Positions 7,157 to 14,355 of a DNA stretch of 21,780 nt are shown one piece after another (the stretch's first letter is position 1; each line of letters begins with the position of its first letter). The notes under the pieces are model-generated. The model saw only the letters and a program-made list of their open reading frames with translations, had not been told where the DNA came from and made no database searches. The stretch is from positions 1 to 21,780 of the forward strand of contig CAYRIY010000062.1 in the NCBI GenBank assembly GCA_964424335.1, written 5' to 3'. This DNA comes from CAYRIY01 sp964424335 (GTDB lineage Bacteria > Bacillota > Limnochordia > DTU080 > RSA5). Position numbers and translations under genes: made by a program.

Positions 7157-7555
7157 TTGAGCATGACGGATCCAATCGCCGACATGTTGACGCGGATTCG
7201 CAACGCGTCGTCGGTGTTTCATGATTCGGTCGATGTGCCGGCTTCCAAGTTGAAGACCGAGTTGGCTCGGATCTTGAAGGAAGAAGGCTACATCCGTGAC
7301 TACAAGGTGACTGACGACGGCAAGCAGGGCGTCATCAAGATCTACCTCAAGTACGCGCCGCCCAAGCGTGAAGTGATTACGGGCATCAAGCGGATCAGCA
7401 AACCCGGTTTGCGGGTGTACGCGAGCAGCGACCAGATTCCGCGTGTCCTTGGGGGACTGGGGCTTGCCGTACTCTCGACCTCGAAAGGGGTTATGAGCGA
7501 TCGGCAGGCGCGCAAAGCGCGCGTCGGCGGCGAAGTCATCTGCTACGTCTGGTAA
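7157..7555 (+). CDS. rpsH: 30S ribosomal protein S8
   Basis: S8 binds the central domain of 16S rRNA and is an assembly protein of the 30S platform; in enterobacteria it represses the spc operon. The product is 132 aa, the Bacillus length, with MSMTDPIADMLTRIRNA at the N-terminus and the signature STSKGVMSDRQARKARVGGEVICYVW at the C-terminus. The TTG at 7157 is chosen because the purine-rich GGAAGGGG (7139-7146) is about 10 nt away and it reproduces the Bacillus MxMTDP start; the ATG at 7163 would be 16 nt away. Confidence 0.95.
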   Translation: MSMTDPIADMLTRIRNASSVFHDSVDVPASKLKTELARILKEEGYIRDYKVTDDGKQGVIKIYLKYAPPKREVITGIKRISKPGLRVYASSDQIPRVLGGLGLAVLSTSKGVMSDRQARKARVGGEVICYVW

Positions 7556-7563
7556 GAGTTGCT

Positions 7564-7591
7564 TTGCGTTTGTATGCGCAAATGCTATAAG
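7564..7591 (+). promoter_or_regulatory. Possible internal promoter before rplF
   Basis: The rpsH-rplF gap is 99 nt, unusually long for this cluster. It contains TATAAG (7586-7591) preceded by TGC, an extended -10 arrangement, and TTGCGT (7564-7569) 16 bp upstream. Five of six -10 bases and three of six -35 bases match the sigma-A consensus. The same stretch also allows a TTTGCG/CGCAAA hairpin (7563-7568 with 7577-7582). Confidence 0.35.
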
Positions 7592-7654
7592 ATCAGAGGG
7601 TTGGTAGATCGGCCTTAGGGCCTTAGGTATTTTCTTCAGGGAGGTGAGCTCTCG

Positions 7655-8200
7655 GTGTCGCGGATCGGAAAGGTTCCCATTCAGATTCCAAGTGGCGTCG
7701 ACGTCAAGGTGGACGGGTCAACGGTGACCGTCAAGGGACCAAAAGGTGAACTGACCAAGACGTTCCACAAGGAGATCAACATCGAGGTTCAGGATCAAGT
7801 GATTCAGGTGAGTCGCCCAAGTGACGGCAAGTTGCATCGATCGCTGCACGGGCTGACGCGCACCTTGATCGCGAACATGGTTGAAGGTGTGACGAACGGC
7901 TACCGCAAGGGCCTTGAGATCAACGGAGTGGGGTACAGGGCGTCGTTGCAAGGCAAAAAGCTCGTGCTTGCCGTCGGCTACTCCCATCCGGTCGAGGTCG
8001 AAGCGCCGGAAGGGATCGAGTTTGAGGTCCCTCAGCCGACCCGGATCGGGGTTAAAGGTATTGATAAAGAATTGGTCGGGGCTGTAGCGGCGAACATTCG
8101 GGCCGTGCGTGAGCCTGAGCCGTACCTTGGCAAAGGGATCAAGTACGAGGGAGAACGAATTCGTCGCAAGGCGGGCAAGGCCGGTAAGGTCGGTCGCTAA
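7655..8200 (+). CDS. rplF: 50S ribosomal protein L6
   Basis: L6 binds 23S rRNA near the factor-binding site and is needed for late 50S assembly. The 181-aa product (Bacillus 179) has two homologous alpha/beta repeats. It starts MSRIGKVPIQIPSGV, includes VKGPKGELTKTF (28-39) and ends in the diagnostic RAVREPEPYLGKGIKYEGERIRRKAGKAG region. The GTG start at 7655 has GGGAGGTGA upstream at normal spacing. Confidence 0.96.
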   Translation: MSRIGKVPIQIPSGVDVKVDGSTVTVKGPKGELTKTFHKEINIEVQDQVIQVSRPSDGKLHRSLHGLTRTLIANMVEGVTNGYRKGLEINGVGYRASLQGKKLVLAVGYSHPVEVEAPEGIEFEVPQPTRIGVKGIDKELVGAVAANIRAVREPEPYLGKGIKYEGERIRRKAGKAGKVGR

Positions 8201-8268
8201 GCCCAGATTTGCTGCGGTTTCATTCGTTACGTTCGTCGATTTTTTCGGCAGGCGAGAGGTGGGTAGTC

Positions 8269-8634
8269 ATGCCAGCATTTGATAAAAAGACAGCGCGCCG
8301 TCGGCGGCATTTGCGGGTTCGCAAGAAGGCGATTGGAACGCCCGAGCGGCCGAGGCTTGCGGTGTTTCGCAGCTTGAACCATACGTATGCGCAGATTATC
8401 AACGACGCCGAAGGACATACGCTCGTTGCGGCCTCCACGCTCGATCCCGAGCTGCGGTCGAAGCTTACGCAGTCAGGCAACGTCGAGGCGGCTCGCGAGG
8501 TCGGCAAGGTGTTGGCCGAAAGGGCCAAAGCGGCTGGAATCGAGCGTGTCGTGTTCGATCGAGGCGGCAACCTGTATCACGGTCGTGTTGCGGCAGTGGC
8601 CGAAGGGGCGCGTGAAGGCGGCCTCGATTTCTAA
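8269..8634 (+). CDS. rplR: 50S ribosomal protein L18
   Basis: L18 binds 5S rRNA and tethers it to the central protuberance with L5. From the ATG at 8269 the product is 121 aa (Bacillus 120) and contains the basic N-terminus KKTARRRRHLRVRKKAIGT, PERPRLAVFRSLNHTYAQII, and the C-terminal VVFDRGGNLYHGRVAAVAEGAREGGLDF, which is close to invariant in the family. The site GAGAGGTGGG precedes it. An upstream in-frame TTG (8209) gives a 20-residue non-conserved extension and is rejected. Confidence 0.96.
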   Translation: MPAFDKKTARRRRHLRVRKKAIGTPERPRLAVFRSLNHTYAQIINDAEGHTLVAASTLDPELRSKLTQSGNVEAAREVGKVLAERAKAAGIERVVFDRGGNLYHGRVAAVAEGAREGGLDF

Positions 8635-8698
8635 GGCGCGGTTTTGATGCGCCTTCTAAAGAGGTTTTTCAAGTAGGAAGGGAGTGGCGATCGTAAGC

Positions 8699-9214
8699 AT
8701 GGTGCCGAATCGAAAGAGGATCAATGCCGATTCCCTCGGCGATCTCCAAGAGAAGGTCGTCGATATCAACCCGGTTTCCAAGACGGTGAAGGGCGGTAGG
8801 ACCCGCTCCTTTAGCGCTGTTGTGGTCGTAGGCGACGGCAACGGTCACGTGGGGGCCGGTAAGGGCAAGGCAAAAGAGGTAGCGGATGCGATCCGCAAAG
8901 GGATCGATGACGCTAAGAAGGAAATGATTGAAGTTCCGATCGTCGGCACGACGATCCCGCACGAGGTGCAGACGCGTTTTCGGGGAGCGGTCGTGTTGCT
9001 CAAGCCCGCGTCCGAAGGTACCGGAGTAATCGCAGGCGGTCCGGTCCGTGCGGTGCTGGAAGCAGCCGGCGTGCGCGACATCTTGACGAAGTCGCTCGGT
9101 TCGCCGAACCCGGTGAACGTCGTGAAGGCGACCATGAACGCTCTGCGTTCGCTTCGCACCGCTGAGGAAGTCGCTCAGTTGCGGGGCAAGAAGGTCGAGG
9201 AGATCGTCGGCTAA
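8699..9214 (+). CDS. rpsE: 30S ribosomal protein S5
   Basis: S5 lies at the mRNA entrance of the 30S and influences decoding fidelity. The product is about 171 aa with the N-terminal double-stranded-RNA-binding fold (VKGGRTRSFSAVVVVGDGNG, then HVGAGKGKAKEV) and C-terminal domain with LLKPASEGTGVIAGGPVRAV and DILTKSLGSPNP. The start is uncertain: GTG 8684 lies inside the GGAAGGGAG ribosome binding site, ATG 8699 is about 14 nt from it, and GTG 8702 is also in frame. I take 8699. Confidence 0.93.
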   Translation: MVPNRKRINADSLGDLQEKVVDINPVSKTVKGGRTRSFSAVVVVGDGNGHVGAGKGKAKEVADAIRKGIDDAKKEMIEVPIVGTTIPHEVQTRFRGAVVLLKPASEGTGVIAGGPVRAVLEAAGVRDILTKSLGSPNPVNVVKATMNALRSLRTAEEVAQLRGKKVEEIVG

Positions 9215-9293
9215 GGGCGAGCCTTAGTGAAGGTCGGACGGACGAGCGTCGGCCGGATTTATGAGGAAACTCGTTCCGGGAGGTTCGTATCAG

Positions 9294-9473
9294 TTGAGCC
9301 AATTGAAGGTTACGTGGAAGAAGAGCGATATCGGCTTTCCCGACGATCAGCGGGAGACGATTAAGGCGCTGGGGCTGAAGCGGCTTAACCACCACGTGGT
9401 AAAGGACGACAACCCGAGCGTGCGCGGGATGATCTACAAGGTGAGGCATCTCGTCGAAGTCGAGGAGTTATAA
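9294..9473 (+). CDS. rpmD: 50S ribosomal protein L30
   Basis: L30 is a small 50S protein bound to 23S rRNA domain II. Using the TTG at 9294, with GGGAGG (9278-9283) ten nt upstream, the product is 59 aa, exactly the Bacillus length, and aligns from residue 1: SQLKVTWKKSDIGFPDDQRE, then TIKALGLKRLNHHVV and RGMIYKVRHLVEVEE. An upstream ATG at 9261 would add 11 residues, would place the good ribosome binding site inside the gene and has no family support. Confidence 0.93.
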   Translation: MSQLKVTWKKSDIGFPDDQRETIKALGLKRLNHHVVKDDNPSVRGMIYKVRHLVEVEEL

Positions 9474-9493
9474 GGGCGGAGGTCGTGGTGACG

Positions 9494-9937
9494 ATGAATT
9501 TACACACGCTAAAGGGCGCTCCCGGAAGCCGCAAGTCGCGACACCGCGTGGGGCGTGGCATGTCCTCAGGCTCGGGCAAGACTTCGGGAAGAGGTCAAAA
9601 GGGTCAAGGAGCGCGCTCGGGCGGCAAGAAGGGCGCCGGGTTTGAAGGCGGTCAGCTCCCGATTCACATGCGTCTTCCAAAGCGCGGCTTTAACAACAGG
9701 GCGTTTGGGACCGAGTATACCGTGGTGAACGTGAGCGACTTGGCTCGCTTTGAGAGCGGCCAGACGGTCACTCCCGACGCGCTGGTCGAGAGCCGCGTGA
9801 TCGGTAAGGTCGGCGACGGCGTCAAAGTGTTGGGGGACGGCGAGATCAACGTGGCCCTCACGGTGAAGGCGCACAAGTTTTCAAAGTCCGCTGTTCAAAA
9901 GATCGAAGCCGCAGGTGGGAAGGCCGAGGTGATTTAG
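9494..9937 (+). CDS. rplO: 50S ribosomal protein L15
   Basis: L15 is a late-assembly 50S protein with a long basic N-terminal extension penetrating 23S rRNA. From the ATG at 9494 the product is 147 aa (Bacillus 146): MNLHTLKGAPGSRKSRHRVG, the glycine-rich basic stretch GRGMSSGSGKTSGRGQKGQ, ARSGGKKGAGFEGGQLP and RLPKRGFNN, ending AAGGKAEVI. GGAGGT at 9478-9483 fits this ATG; GTG codons at 9485 and 9488 are too close to it. secY starts immediately after the stop. Confidence 0.95.
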   Translation: MNLHTLKGAPGSRKSRHRVGRGMSSGSGKTSGRGQKGQGARSGGKKGAGFEGGQLPIHMRLPKRGFNNRAFGTEYTVVNVSDLARFESGQTVTPDALVESRVIGKVGDGVKVLGDGEINVALTVKAHKFSKSAVQKIEAAGGKAEVI

Positions 9938-11209
9938 TTGCTGGACGCACTTCGCAACGCCCTTCGCATTGGCGATCTTCGCCGGAAAATCTTGTACACG
10001 GCAGCTCTGTTGATCGTCTTTCGCATCGGATCGTTCGTTCCGGTGCCGGGCGTCGATGCGACGGGGCTTGCTGAAAGCCTTGGCGTAGACCGGGGGAACA
10101 TCTTCGGGTTCCTCAACATGTTTACGGGCGGAAACTTGGGTCGGTTTACCATTTTTGCAATGGGCGTCAACCCATACATCACCGCATCGATCATTTTGCA
10201 ACTCCTTACAGTCGTGATTCCAAAGCTCGAGGAGCTTGCAAAAGAGGGCGTCGAAGGGCGCAAGAAGATCCAGCAGTACACGCGGTATGGCACCGTGTTG
10301 CTCGGGTTGGTTCAGGCCTACGGCATCACGGCGCTCGCCAGGGCCAGCGGTGTGGTGATCGACTCAGGGTTCTTCAACCTGCTGGTCATTTTGATCACCC
10401 TTACGGCGGGGACCAGTTTCTTGATGTGGCTGGGCGAGAAGATCTCGGAGCACGGGATCGGCAACGGCATTTCGCTGATCATCTTCGCCGGTATCGTGGC
10501 CGAGCTTCCGGGCGGCATCATTCAAGCGATTCAAAGCATCGGGCAAGGCGGTCTCAGTGTATTTAGCCTGCTCGTCTTCTTGGTGCTTGGAATCGTGATC
10601 ATCGCCGCCGTCGTGATGGTGCAAGAGGGCCAAAGGCGCATCCCGGTCCAGTATGCAAAGCGCGTCGTAGGGCGGCGCATGTATGGCGGGCAGTCGACGC
10701 ACATCCCCATGAGGGTGAACAATGCGGGCGTCATTCCGGTCATCTTTGCGTCATCGGTATTGACTTTCCCGCTTACGATCGCGCAGTTCGTGCCTTCGAT
10801 TGCACCGTTCGTCGAGCGGTGGTTTGGGATCGGGACGACCGCGTACAACTTGGTGTTCGCTCTGATGGTGATCTTCTTTACCTACTTCTATACGGCGGTT
10901 ACGTTCAACCCGACCGAAGTGGCGAACAACATGCGCAAGAACGGCGGTTTCATCCCTGGGCTCAGGCCGGGTCGACCGACTGCGGAATACCTTGACCGCA
11001 TCCTTACTCGGCTGACCTTGACGGGAGCGATCTTCCTTGCGATCATCGCCGTCATGCCGTACGTCATGGCGGGCGTCACGCAAGTGCCAACGGCGTTTCT
11101 GTTCTTTGGCGGCACCAGCCTCCTCATCGTCGTGGGCGTCGCGCTCGATACGATGAAGCAGATCGAAGCGCAGCTTTTGATGAGGCATTACGAAGGGTTT
11201 ATCAAGTAG
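9938..11209 (+). CDS. secY: Protein translocase channel subunit SecY
   Basis: SecY forms the protein-conducting pore of the plasma membrane with SecE and SecG and works with SecA and the signal recognition particle pathway. The 423-aa product shows ten hydrophobic segments and both family signatures: GVNPYITASIILQLL (76-90) and WLGEKISEHGIGNGISLIIF (164-183). Other landmarks are the plug region after PVPGVD (35-40) and the cytosolic loop GFIPGLRPGRPTAEYL (337-352). It starts with TTG directly after the rplO TAG, with GAGGTGA inside the end of rplO, implying coupled translation. Confidence 0.97.
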   Translation: MLDALRNALRIGDLRRKILYTAALLIVFRIGSFVPVPGVDATGLAESLGVDRGNIFGFLNMFTGGNLGRFTIFAMGVNPYITASIILQLLTVVIPKLEELAKEGVEGRKKIQQYTRYGTVLLGLVQAYGITALARASGVVIDSGFFNLLVILITLTAGTSFLMWLGEKISEHGIGNGISLIIFAGIVAELPGGIIQAIQSIGQGGLSVFSLLVFLVLGIVIIAAVVMVQEGQRRIPVQYAKRVVGRRMYGGQSTHIPMRVNNAGVIPVIFASSVLTFPLTIAQFVPSIAPFVERWFGIGTTAYNLVFALMVIFFTYFYTAVTFNPTEVANNMRKNGGFIPGLRPGRPTAEYLDRILTRLTLTGAIFLAIIAVMPYVMAGVTQVPTAFLFFGGTSLLIVVGVALDTMKQIEAQLLMRHYEGFIK

Positions 11210-11267
11210 TGGATGCGCGCGCAAAGCACGCCGTGATGGTGCGCTACGTGAGGGGGATTTCGCTGGT

Positions 11268-11945
11268 ATGCGGCTCGTCCTTCTAGGATTGCCCGGAGCC
11301 GGTAAGGGGACGCAAGGCGAGCGGTTGTCGGGAGCGTTGAATATTCCTCACATCTCGACGGGGAGTATTTTTCGGCAAGCGATCCAGTCCAATACCGAGC
11401 TCGGCCAGGAGGCACGGAAGTTTATCGACCGGGGGGAACTCGTTCCGGATAGCTTGGCGATCCAGATCGTGATGGAGCGGCTAGGTCGTTCCGATTGTGC
11501 AGCGGGTTTTATTTTGGACGGGTTTCCACGTACGGTACCCCAGGCCAAAGCCCTTGACGAAGCATTGCCCGACCTTGGGGTCTCGCTCGATGGGGCGGTG
11601 AACATTAAGATCACGGAGTCGGAGGCGATCCGGCGCATTGCAGATCGCCTGGTCTGTGAACAGTGCGGCGCCACATACAATCGGCACACCCTGCGGACCA
11701 AGGCGGCCGGTGTGTGCGATACGTGCGGTGGACCGCTCGTGCAGCGGCCCGACGATACCGTCGAGACGGCGCGCAATCGCCTCAAAGTCTACTTGGAGCA
11801 GACGCACCCGGTAGTCGAGTACTACGAGGAGCGGGGGATTCTTCATTCGGTCGACGGCGAACAAAGCATCGAAAACGTATTCGAACGAATCATGCACTCC
11901 CTCGGTCGGCGGACGGCGAATCCGTCAAGCGGGGTGGGGCAGTGA
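11268..11945 (+). CDS. adk: Adenylate kinase with zinc-binding LID
   Basis: Adk catalyses ATP + AMP = 2 ADP in the cytoplasm. The 225-aa product has the P-loop GLPGAGKGT (7-15), GFILDGFPRT (80-89) and the LID domain with Cys130/133 and Cys150/153, the zinc-binding form typical of Gram-positive bacteria, followed by RPDD (160-163). In the AMP-binding element the usual STGDMFR reads STGSIFR, so the well conserved Asp is Ser33. The C-terminus has about ten extra residues. AGGGGG lies 11 nt before the ATG; the stop overlaps the map start (GTGA). Confidence 0.96.
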   Translation: MRLVLLGLPGAGKGTQGERLSGALNIPHISTGSIFRQAIQSNTELGQEARKFIDRGELVPDSLAIQIVMERLGRSDCAAGFILDGFPRTVPQAKALDEALPDLGVSLDGAVNIKITESEAIRRIADRLVCEQCGATYNRHTLRTKAAGVCDTCGGPLVQRPDDTVETARNRLKVYLEQTHPVVEYYEERGILHSVDGEQSIENVFERIMHSLGRRTANPSSGVGQ

Positions 11946-12691
11946 TCGTTCTAAAGTCGAAAGATGAGATTGCTGCGATGCGTCGAGCCGGCAGACTCGT
12001 CGGGGAAGCACACCATCGGCTCGCCGAGGCGATCCGGCCGGGGGTCCGGACGAGTGAACTCGATCGGTTGGTGGAGGAATTCCTCAAGGCGAACGATGCA
12101 GTCTCGTCTTTCAAGGGATATCAAGGGTATCCGGCGAATATATGCGTTTCGGTCAACGAAGAGGTAATTCATGGAATACCCGGGGAAAGGGTCCTTGAAG
12201 CTGGCGATATCGTCTCGGTCGATATTGGTGCGATCGTTGACGGATTCCATGGCGACTCCGCATGGACGTATCCGGTAGGCGAGATCGATGACGATGCCAA
12301 GCGCCTTCTAGAGGTTGGGGAGCGCTCGCTTTTCGCCGCCATCGAGCGGGCGCGGGTCGGCAATCGGCTATCCGATATATCCCATGCGGTCCAGGTTTTT
12401 GCGGAATCCCATGGGTGCTCCGTTGTGCGTGATTTTGTCGGACACGGGATCGGGCGATCGATGCACGAAGCGCCGCAGGTGCCCAACTTTGGACCTCCGG
12501 GCAGGGGGCCGCGGCTCAAGGCAGGCATGACGCTTGCGATCGAGCCCATGGTGAACGCCGGGGGACCTGAGGTCAAGATCTTGGCCGATCAATGGACCGC
12601 CGTGACGGCCGATGGCGCCCTGTCCGTGCATTTCGAGCACACGGTTGCGATCACTGAGGACGGTCCGCAGATCCTGACGGCGTTCCCGTGA
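11942..12691 (+). CDS. map: Methionine aminopeptidase, type I
   Basis: Removes the initiator methionine from nascent proteins after deformylation. The 249-aa product (Bacillus 248) has the five metal ligands of the family: Asp94, Asp105, His168, Glu201 and Glu232, with the supporting residues His77 and His175. Typical segments are SVDIGAIVDGFHGDSAWTY (92-110), FVGHGIGRSMHE (165-176), IEPM (200-203) and FEHTVAIT (231-238). The GTG start at 11942 overlaps the adk stop by 4 nt. It lacks the N-terminal SH3-binding zinc extension seen in longer type Ic forms. Confidence 0.96.
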   Translation: MIVLKSKDEIAAMRRAGRLVGEAHHRLAEAIRPGVRTSELDRLVEEFLKANDAVSSFKGYQGYPANICVSVNEEVIHGIPGERVLEAGDIVSVDIGAIVDGFHGDSAWTYPVGEIDDDAKRLLEVGERSLFAAIERARVGNRLSDISHAVQVFAESHGCSVVRDFVGHGIGRSMHEAPQVPNFGPPGRGPRLKAGMTLAIEPMVNAGGPEVKILADQWTAVTADGALSVHFEHTVAITEDGPQILTAFP

Positions 12692-13005
12692 TCGAGGGCG
12701 CTTTGGAGGTGCGACGTCAACTGGTCACTGTGAAGCCTGGTCAATGGGTGACGTCGACGGCCGGACGAGATAACGGTAGCCACTACCTCGTACTCGAGGT
12801 TGTCGACGACAATGCGATCACGGTAGTGGACGGCGAGCGACGAACGCTTGCGAAACCAAAGAGAAAGAATCTGCGCCACGTTTGGGTGCACGATGTGGTC
12901 CAAAGTGCGCTGGCCCAAGCGTTTGAGCAAGGTGAAAAGGTGTCCGACGAGGACATAAGGCGAGCGCTCAAGGAACTCGTGCAGAAGCAAGAGGAGGTCA
13001 GTTGA
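12688..13005 (+). CDS. KOW-domain RNA-binding protein (L14e-like)
   Basis: A 105-aa protein in the slot between map and infA where Bacillota usually carry a short KOW-domain protein of undefined role. The KOW-like N-terminal half reads GQWVTSTAGRDNGSHYLVLE (18-37), then a VDGERRTLAKPKRKNLRHV segment; the C-terminal half is helical and charged, ending ALKELVQKQEEVS. The GTG start overlaps the map stop (GTGA); TTG 12703 and GTG 12709 are also in frame. RNA or ribosome binding is inferred from the KOW fold and operon position; the function is not established. Confidence 0.85.
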   Translation: MIEGALEVRRQLVTVKPGQWVTSTAGRDNGSHYLVLEVVDDNAITVVDGERRTLAKPKRKNLRHVWVHDVVQSALAQAFEQGEKVSDEDIRRALKELVQKQEEVS

Positions 13006-13009
13006 CCAG

Positions 13010-13228
13010 ATGCCCAAGCAGGACGTAATCGAGCTGGAAGGCACCGTCATCGAACCTTTGCCCAATGCGATGTTTCGGGTGGAGTTGGACAATGGCCATA
13101 AGGTGCTGGCGCATATCTCCGGCAAGATGAGAATGCACTTCATTCGAATCTTGCCCGGGGATAAGGTGACGGTAGAGCTTTCACCATATGACTTGAGCCG
13201 GGGCCGGATCACGTACCGCAAAAGGTGA
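13010..13228 (+). CDS. infA: Translation initiation factor IF-1
   Basis: IF-1 occupies the 30S A site during initiation and assists IF-2 and IF-3. The 72-aa product has exactly the family length and is nearly invariant in sequence: DVIELEGTVIEPLPNAMFRV, then LDNGHKVLAHISGKMRMHFI and LPGDKVTVELSPYDLSRGRI ending TYRKR. It is an S1-like OB fold. The ATG at 13010 has GAGGAGG upstream, inside the end of the preceding KOW gene, 4 nt away. Confidence 0.97.
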   Translation: MPKQDVIELEGTVIEPLPNAMFRVELDNGHKVLAHISGKMRMHFIRILPGDKVTVELSPYDLSRGRITYRKR

Positions 13229-13273
13229 GACGGCCGAGCTTTACAATGCATCCTGGCATTTAGAAACCGGTTT

Positions 13274-13324
13274 GCCGCAAGAGTTCTTTCATTTGGTTTT
13301 AGCGCCTGAAAGAGAGCGTGCGGC
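13274..13324 (+). promoter_or_regulatory. Structured leader before rpmJ
   Basis: In the 115-nt infA-rpmJ gap, GCCGCA (13274-13279) pairs with TGCGGC (13319-13324). Above an internal loop, TCTTTCA (13285-13291) pairs with TGAAAGA (13307-13313) around a 15-nt loop. The structure ends just before the AGGGGG ribosome binding site of rpmJ. It could be a regulatory target at the head of the rpmJ-rpsM-rpsK-rpsD group, but no homologous structure can be named from sequence alone. Confidence 0.4.
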
Positions 13325-13343
13325 CTGAAGGGGGCAGCGAGAC

Positions 13344-13457
13344 ATGAAAGTCAGGCCTTCGGTGAAGCGCATCTGTGAAAAGTGTAAGGTTATTCGCCGT
13401 AAGGGTAAAGTGATGGTTATCTGCGAGAACCCAAGACACAAGCAAACACAAGGGTAA
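13344..13457 (+). CDS. rpmJ: 50S ribosomal protein L36, zinc form
   Basis: L36 is the smallest 50S protein and helps organise 23S rRNA at the base of the central protuberance. The 37-residue product is full length for the family, MKVRPSVKRICEKCKVIRRK followed by GKVMVICENPRHKQTQG. It keeps the zinc ligands Cys11, Cys14, Cys27 and His32. It was read directly from the sequence because it is very short. AAGGGGGC lies upstream of the ATG. It sits between infA and rpsM as in most bacteria. Confidence 0.96.
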   Translation: MKVRPSVKRICEKCKVIRRKGKVMVICENPRHKQTQG

Positions 13458-13477
13458 CGGGAGGTGCGAAACTAAGC

Positions 13478-13846
13478 ATGGCACGAATCGCTGGCGTAGA
13501 TTTGCCCCGCGATAAGCGGGTTGAGGTGGCTCTGACGTACATTTACGGAATCGGACGGCCTTCGTCGCTCATGATCTTGGAAAAGACCGAGATCAATCCC
13601 GACACCCGGGTGCGCGACCTGACCGAGGACGAAGTGAACCGGCTGCGAGAGACCATCGACAAGGAACTCGTCGTCGAAGGCGATCTGAGGCGAAACGTTC
13701 AGATCAACATCAAGCGGCTCATGGACATCGGCTCGTACCGGGGACTCAGACATAGGCGCGGCTTGCCCGTTCGGGGGCAACGTACCCGCACCAACGCCCG
13801 TACCCGCAAAGGGCCGAAGCGGACGTCTGGAACTCGTAAAAAGTAG
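13478..13846 (+). CDS. rpsM: 30S ribosomal protein S13
   Basis: S13 is a 30S head protein that bridges to L5 and contacts P-site tRNA through its basic tail. The 122-aa product (Bacillus 121) starts MARIAGVDLPRDKRVEVALT, has the helix-hairpin element YIYGIGR (22-28) and the signature DIGSYRGLRHRRGLPVRGQR, then TRTNARTRKGPKRT. GGGAGGTG lies 10 nt before the ATG. First member of the alpha block; a 75-nt gap separates it from rpsK. Confidence 0.97.
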   Translation: MARIAGVDLPRDKRVEVALTYIYGIGRPSSLMILEKTEINPDTRVRDLTEDEVNRLRETIDKELVVEGDLRRNVQINIKRLMDIGSYRGLRHRRGLPVRGQRTRTNARTRKGPKRTSGTRKK

Positions 13847-13921
13847 CGGTATTTTTTGGAGTAAAACCTAGCGGTTTCCGGAGATACTTAATACTGGGAA
13901 AGCATGAGGAGGACTTTATAC

Positions 13922-14317
13922 TTGGCCAGACCGGCGAGGGGAACTCGCACGCGGCGTCGTGAACGAAAAAACGTGCCGAGCGGGATCGCCCATATTCGTT
14001 CGACGTTCAACAACACAATCGTGACGATCAGCGACCGGCAAGGTAACGTCTTGTCTTGGTCATCGGCAGGGAATCAAGGCTTCAAAGGCTCCCGCAAGGG
14101 AACGCCCTTTGCGGCGGGCATGGCGGCCGAGGCCGCTGCTCGGGCTGCAATGGAGCATGGCGTTCGGGAGATCGAGGTGTACGTGAAGGGTCCGGGAGCT
14201 GGACGTGAAGCGGCAATTCGTTCGCTCCAGGCCGCCGGCCTCGACGTAAGCCTGATCAAGGACGTTACGCCGATTCCGCACAACGGATGCCGACCGCCCA
14301 AGCGTCGGCGCGTCTGA
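13922..14317 (+). CDS. rpsK: 30S ribosomal protein S11
   Basis: S11 lies on the 30S platform near the E site and the Shine-Dalgarno helix. Starting at TTG 13922 the product is 131 aa, exactly the Bacillus length: MARPARGTRTRRRERKNVPS, then GIAHIRSTFNNTIVTISD, SWSSAGNQGFKGSRKGTPFA, KGPGAGREAAIRSLQAAGL and the invariant DVTPIPHNGCRPPKRRRV. AGGAGGA at 13907-13913 is 8 nt before this TTG. An ATG at 13904 overlaps the binding site itself and would add six unconserved residues. Confidence 0.95.
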   Translation: MARPARGTRTRRRERKNVPSGIAHIRSTFNNTIVTISDRQGNVLSWSSAGNQGFKGSRKGTPFAAGMAAEAAARAAMEHGVREIEVYVKGPGAGREAAIRSLQAAGLDVSLIKDVTPIPHNGCRPPKRRRV

Positions 14318-14355
14318 TGGACATCTTGGATCTGATGGAGGTGGAAGATTAACCT

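Noticed and set aside
13229..13273. Promoter TTTACA with TAGAAA before rpmJ
   Set aside because: The spacing of about 15 bp is too short and the -10 match is weak.
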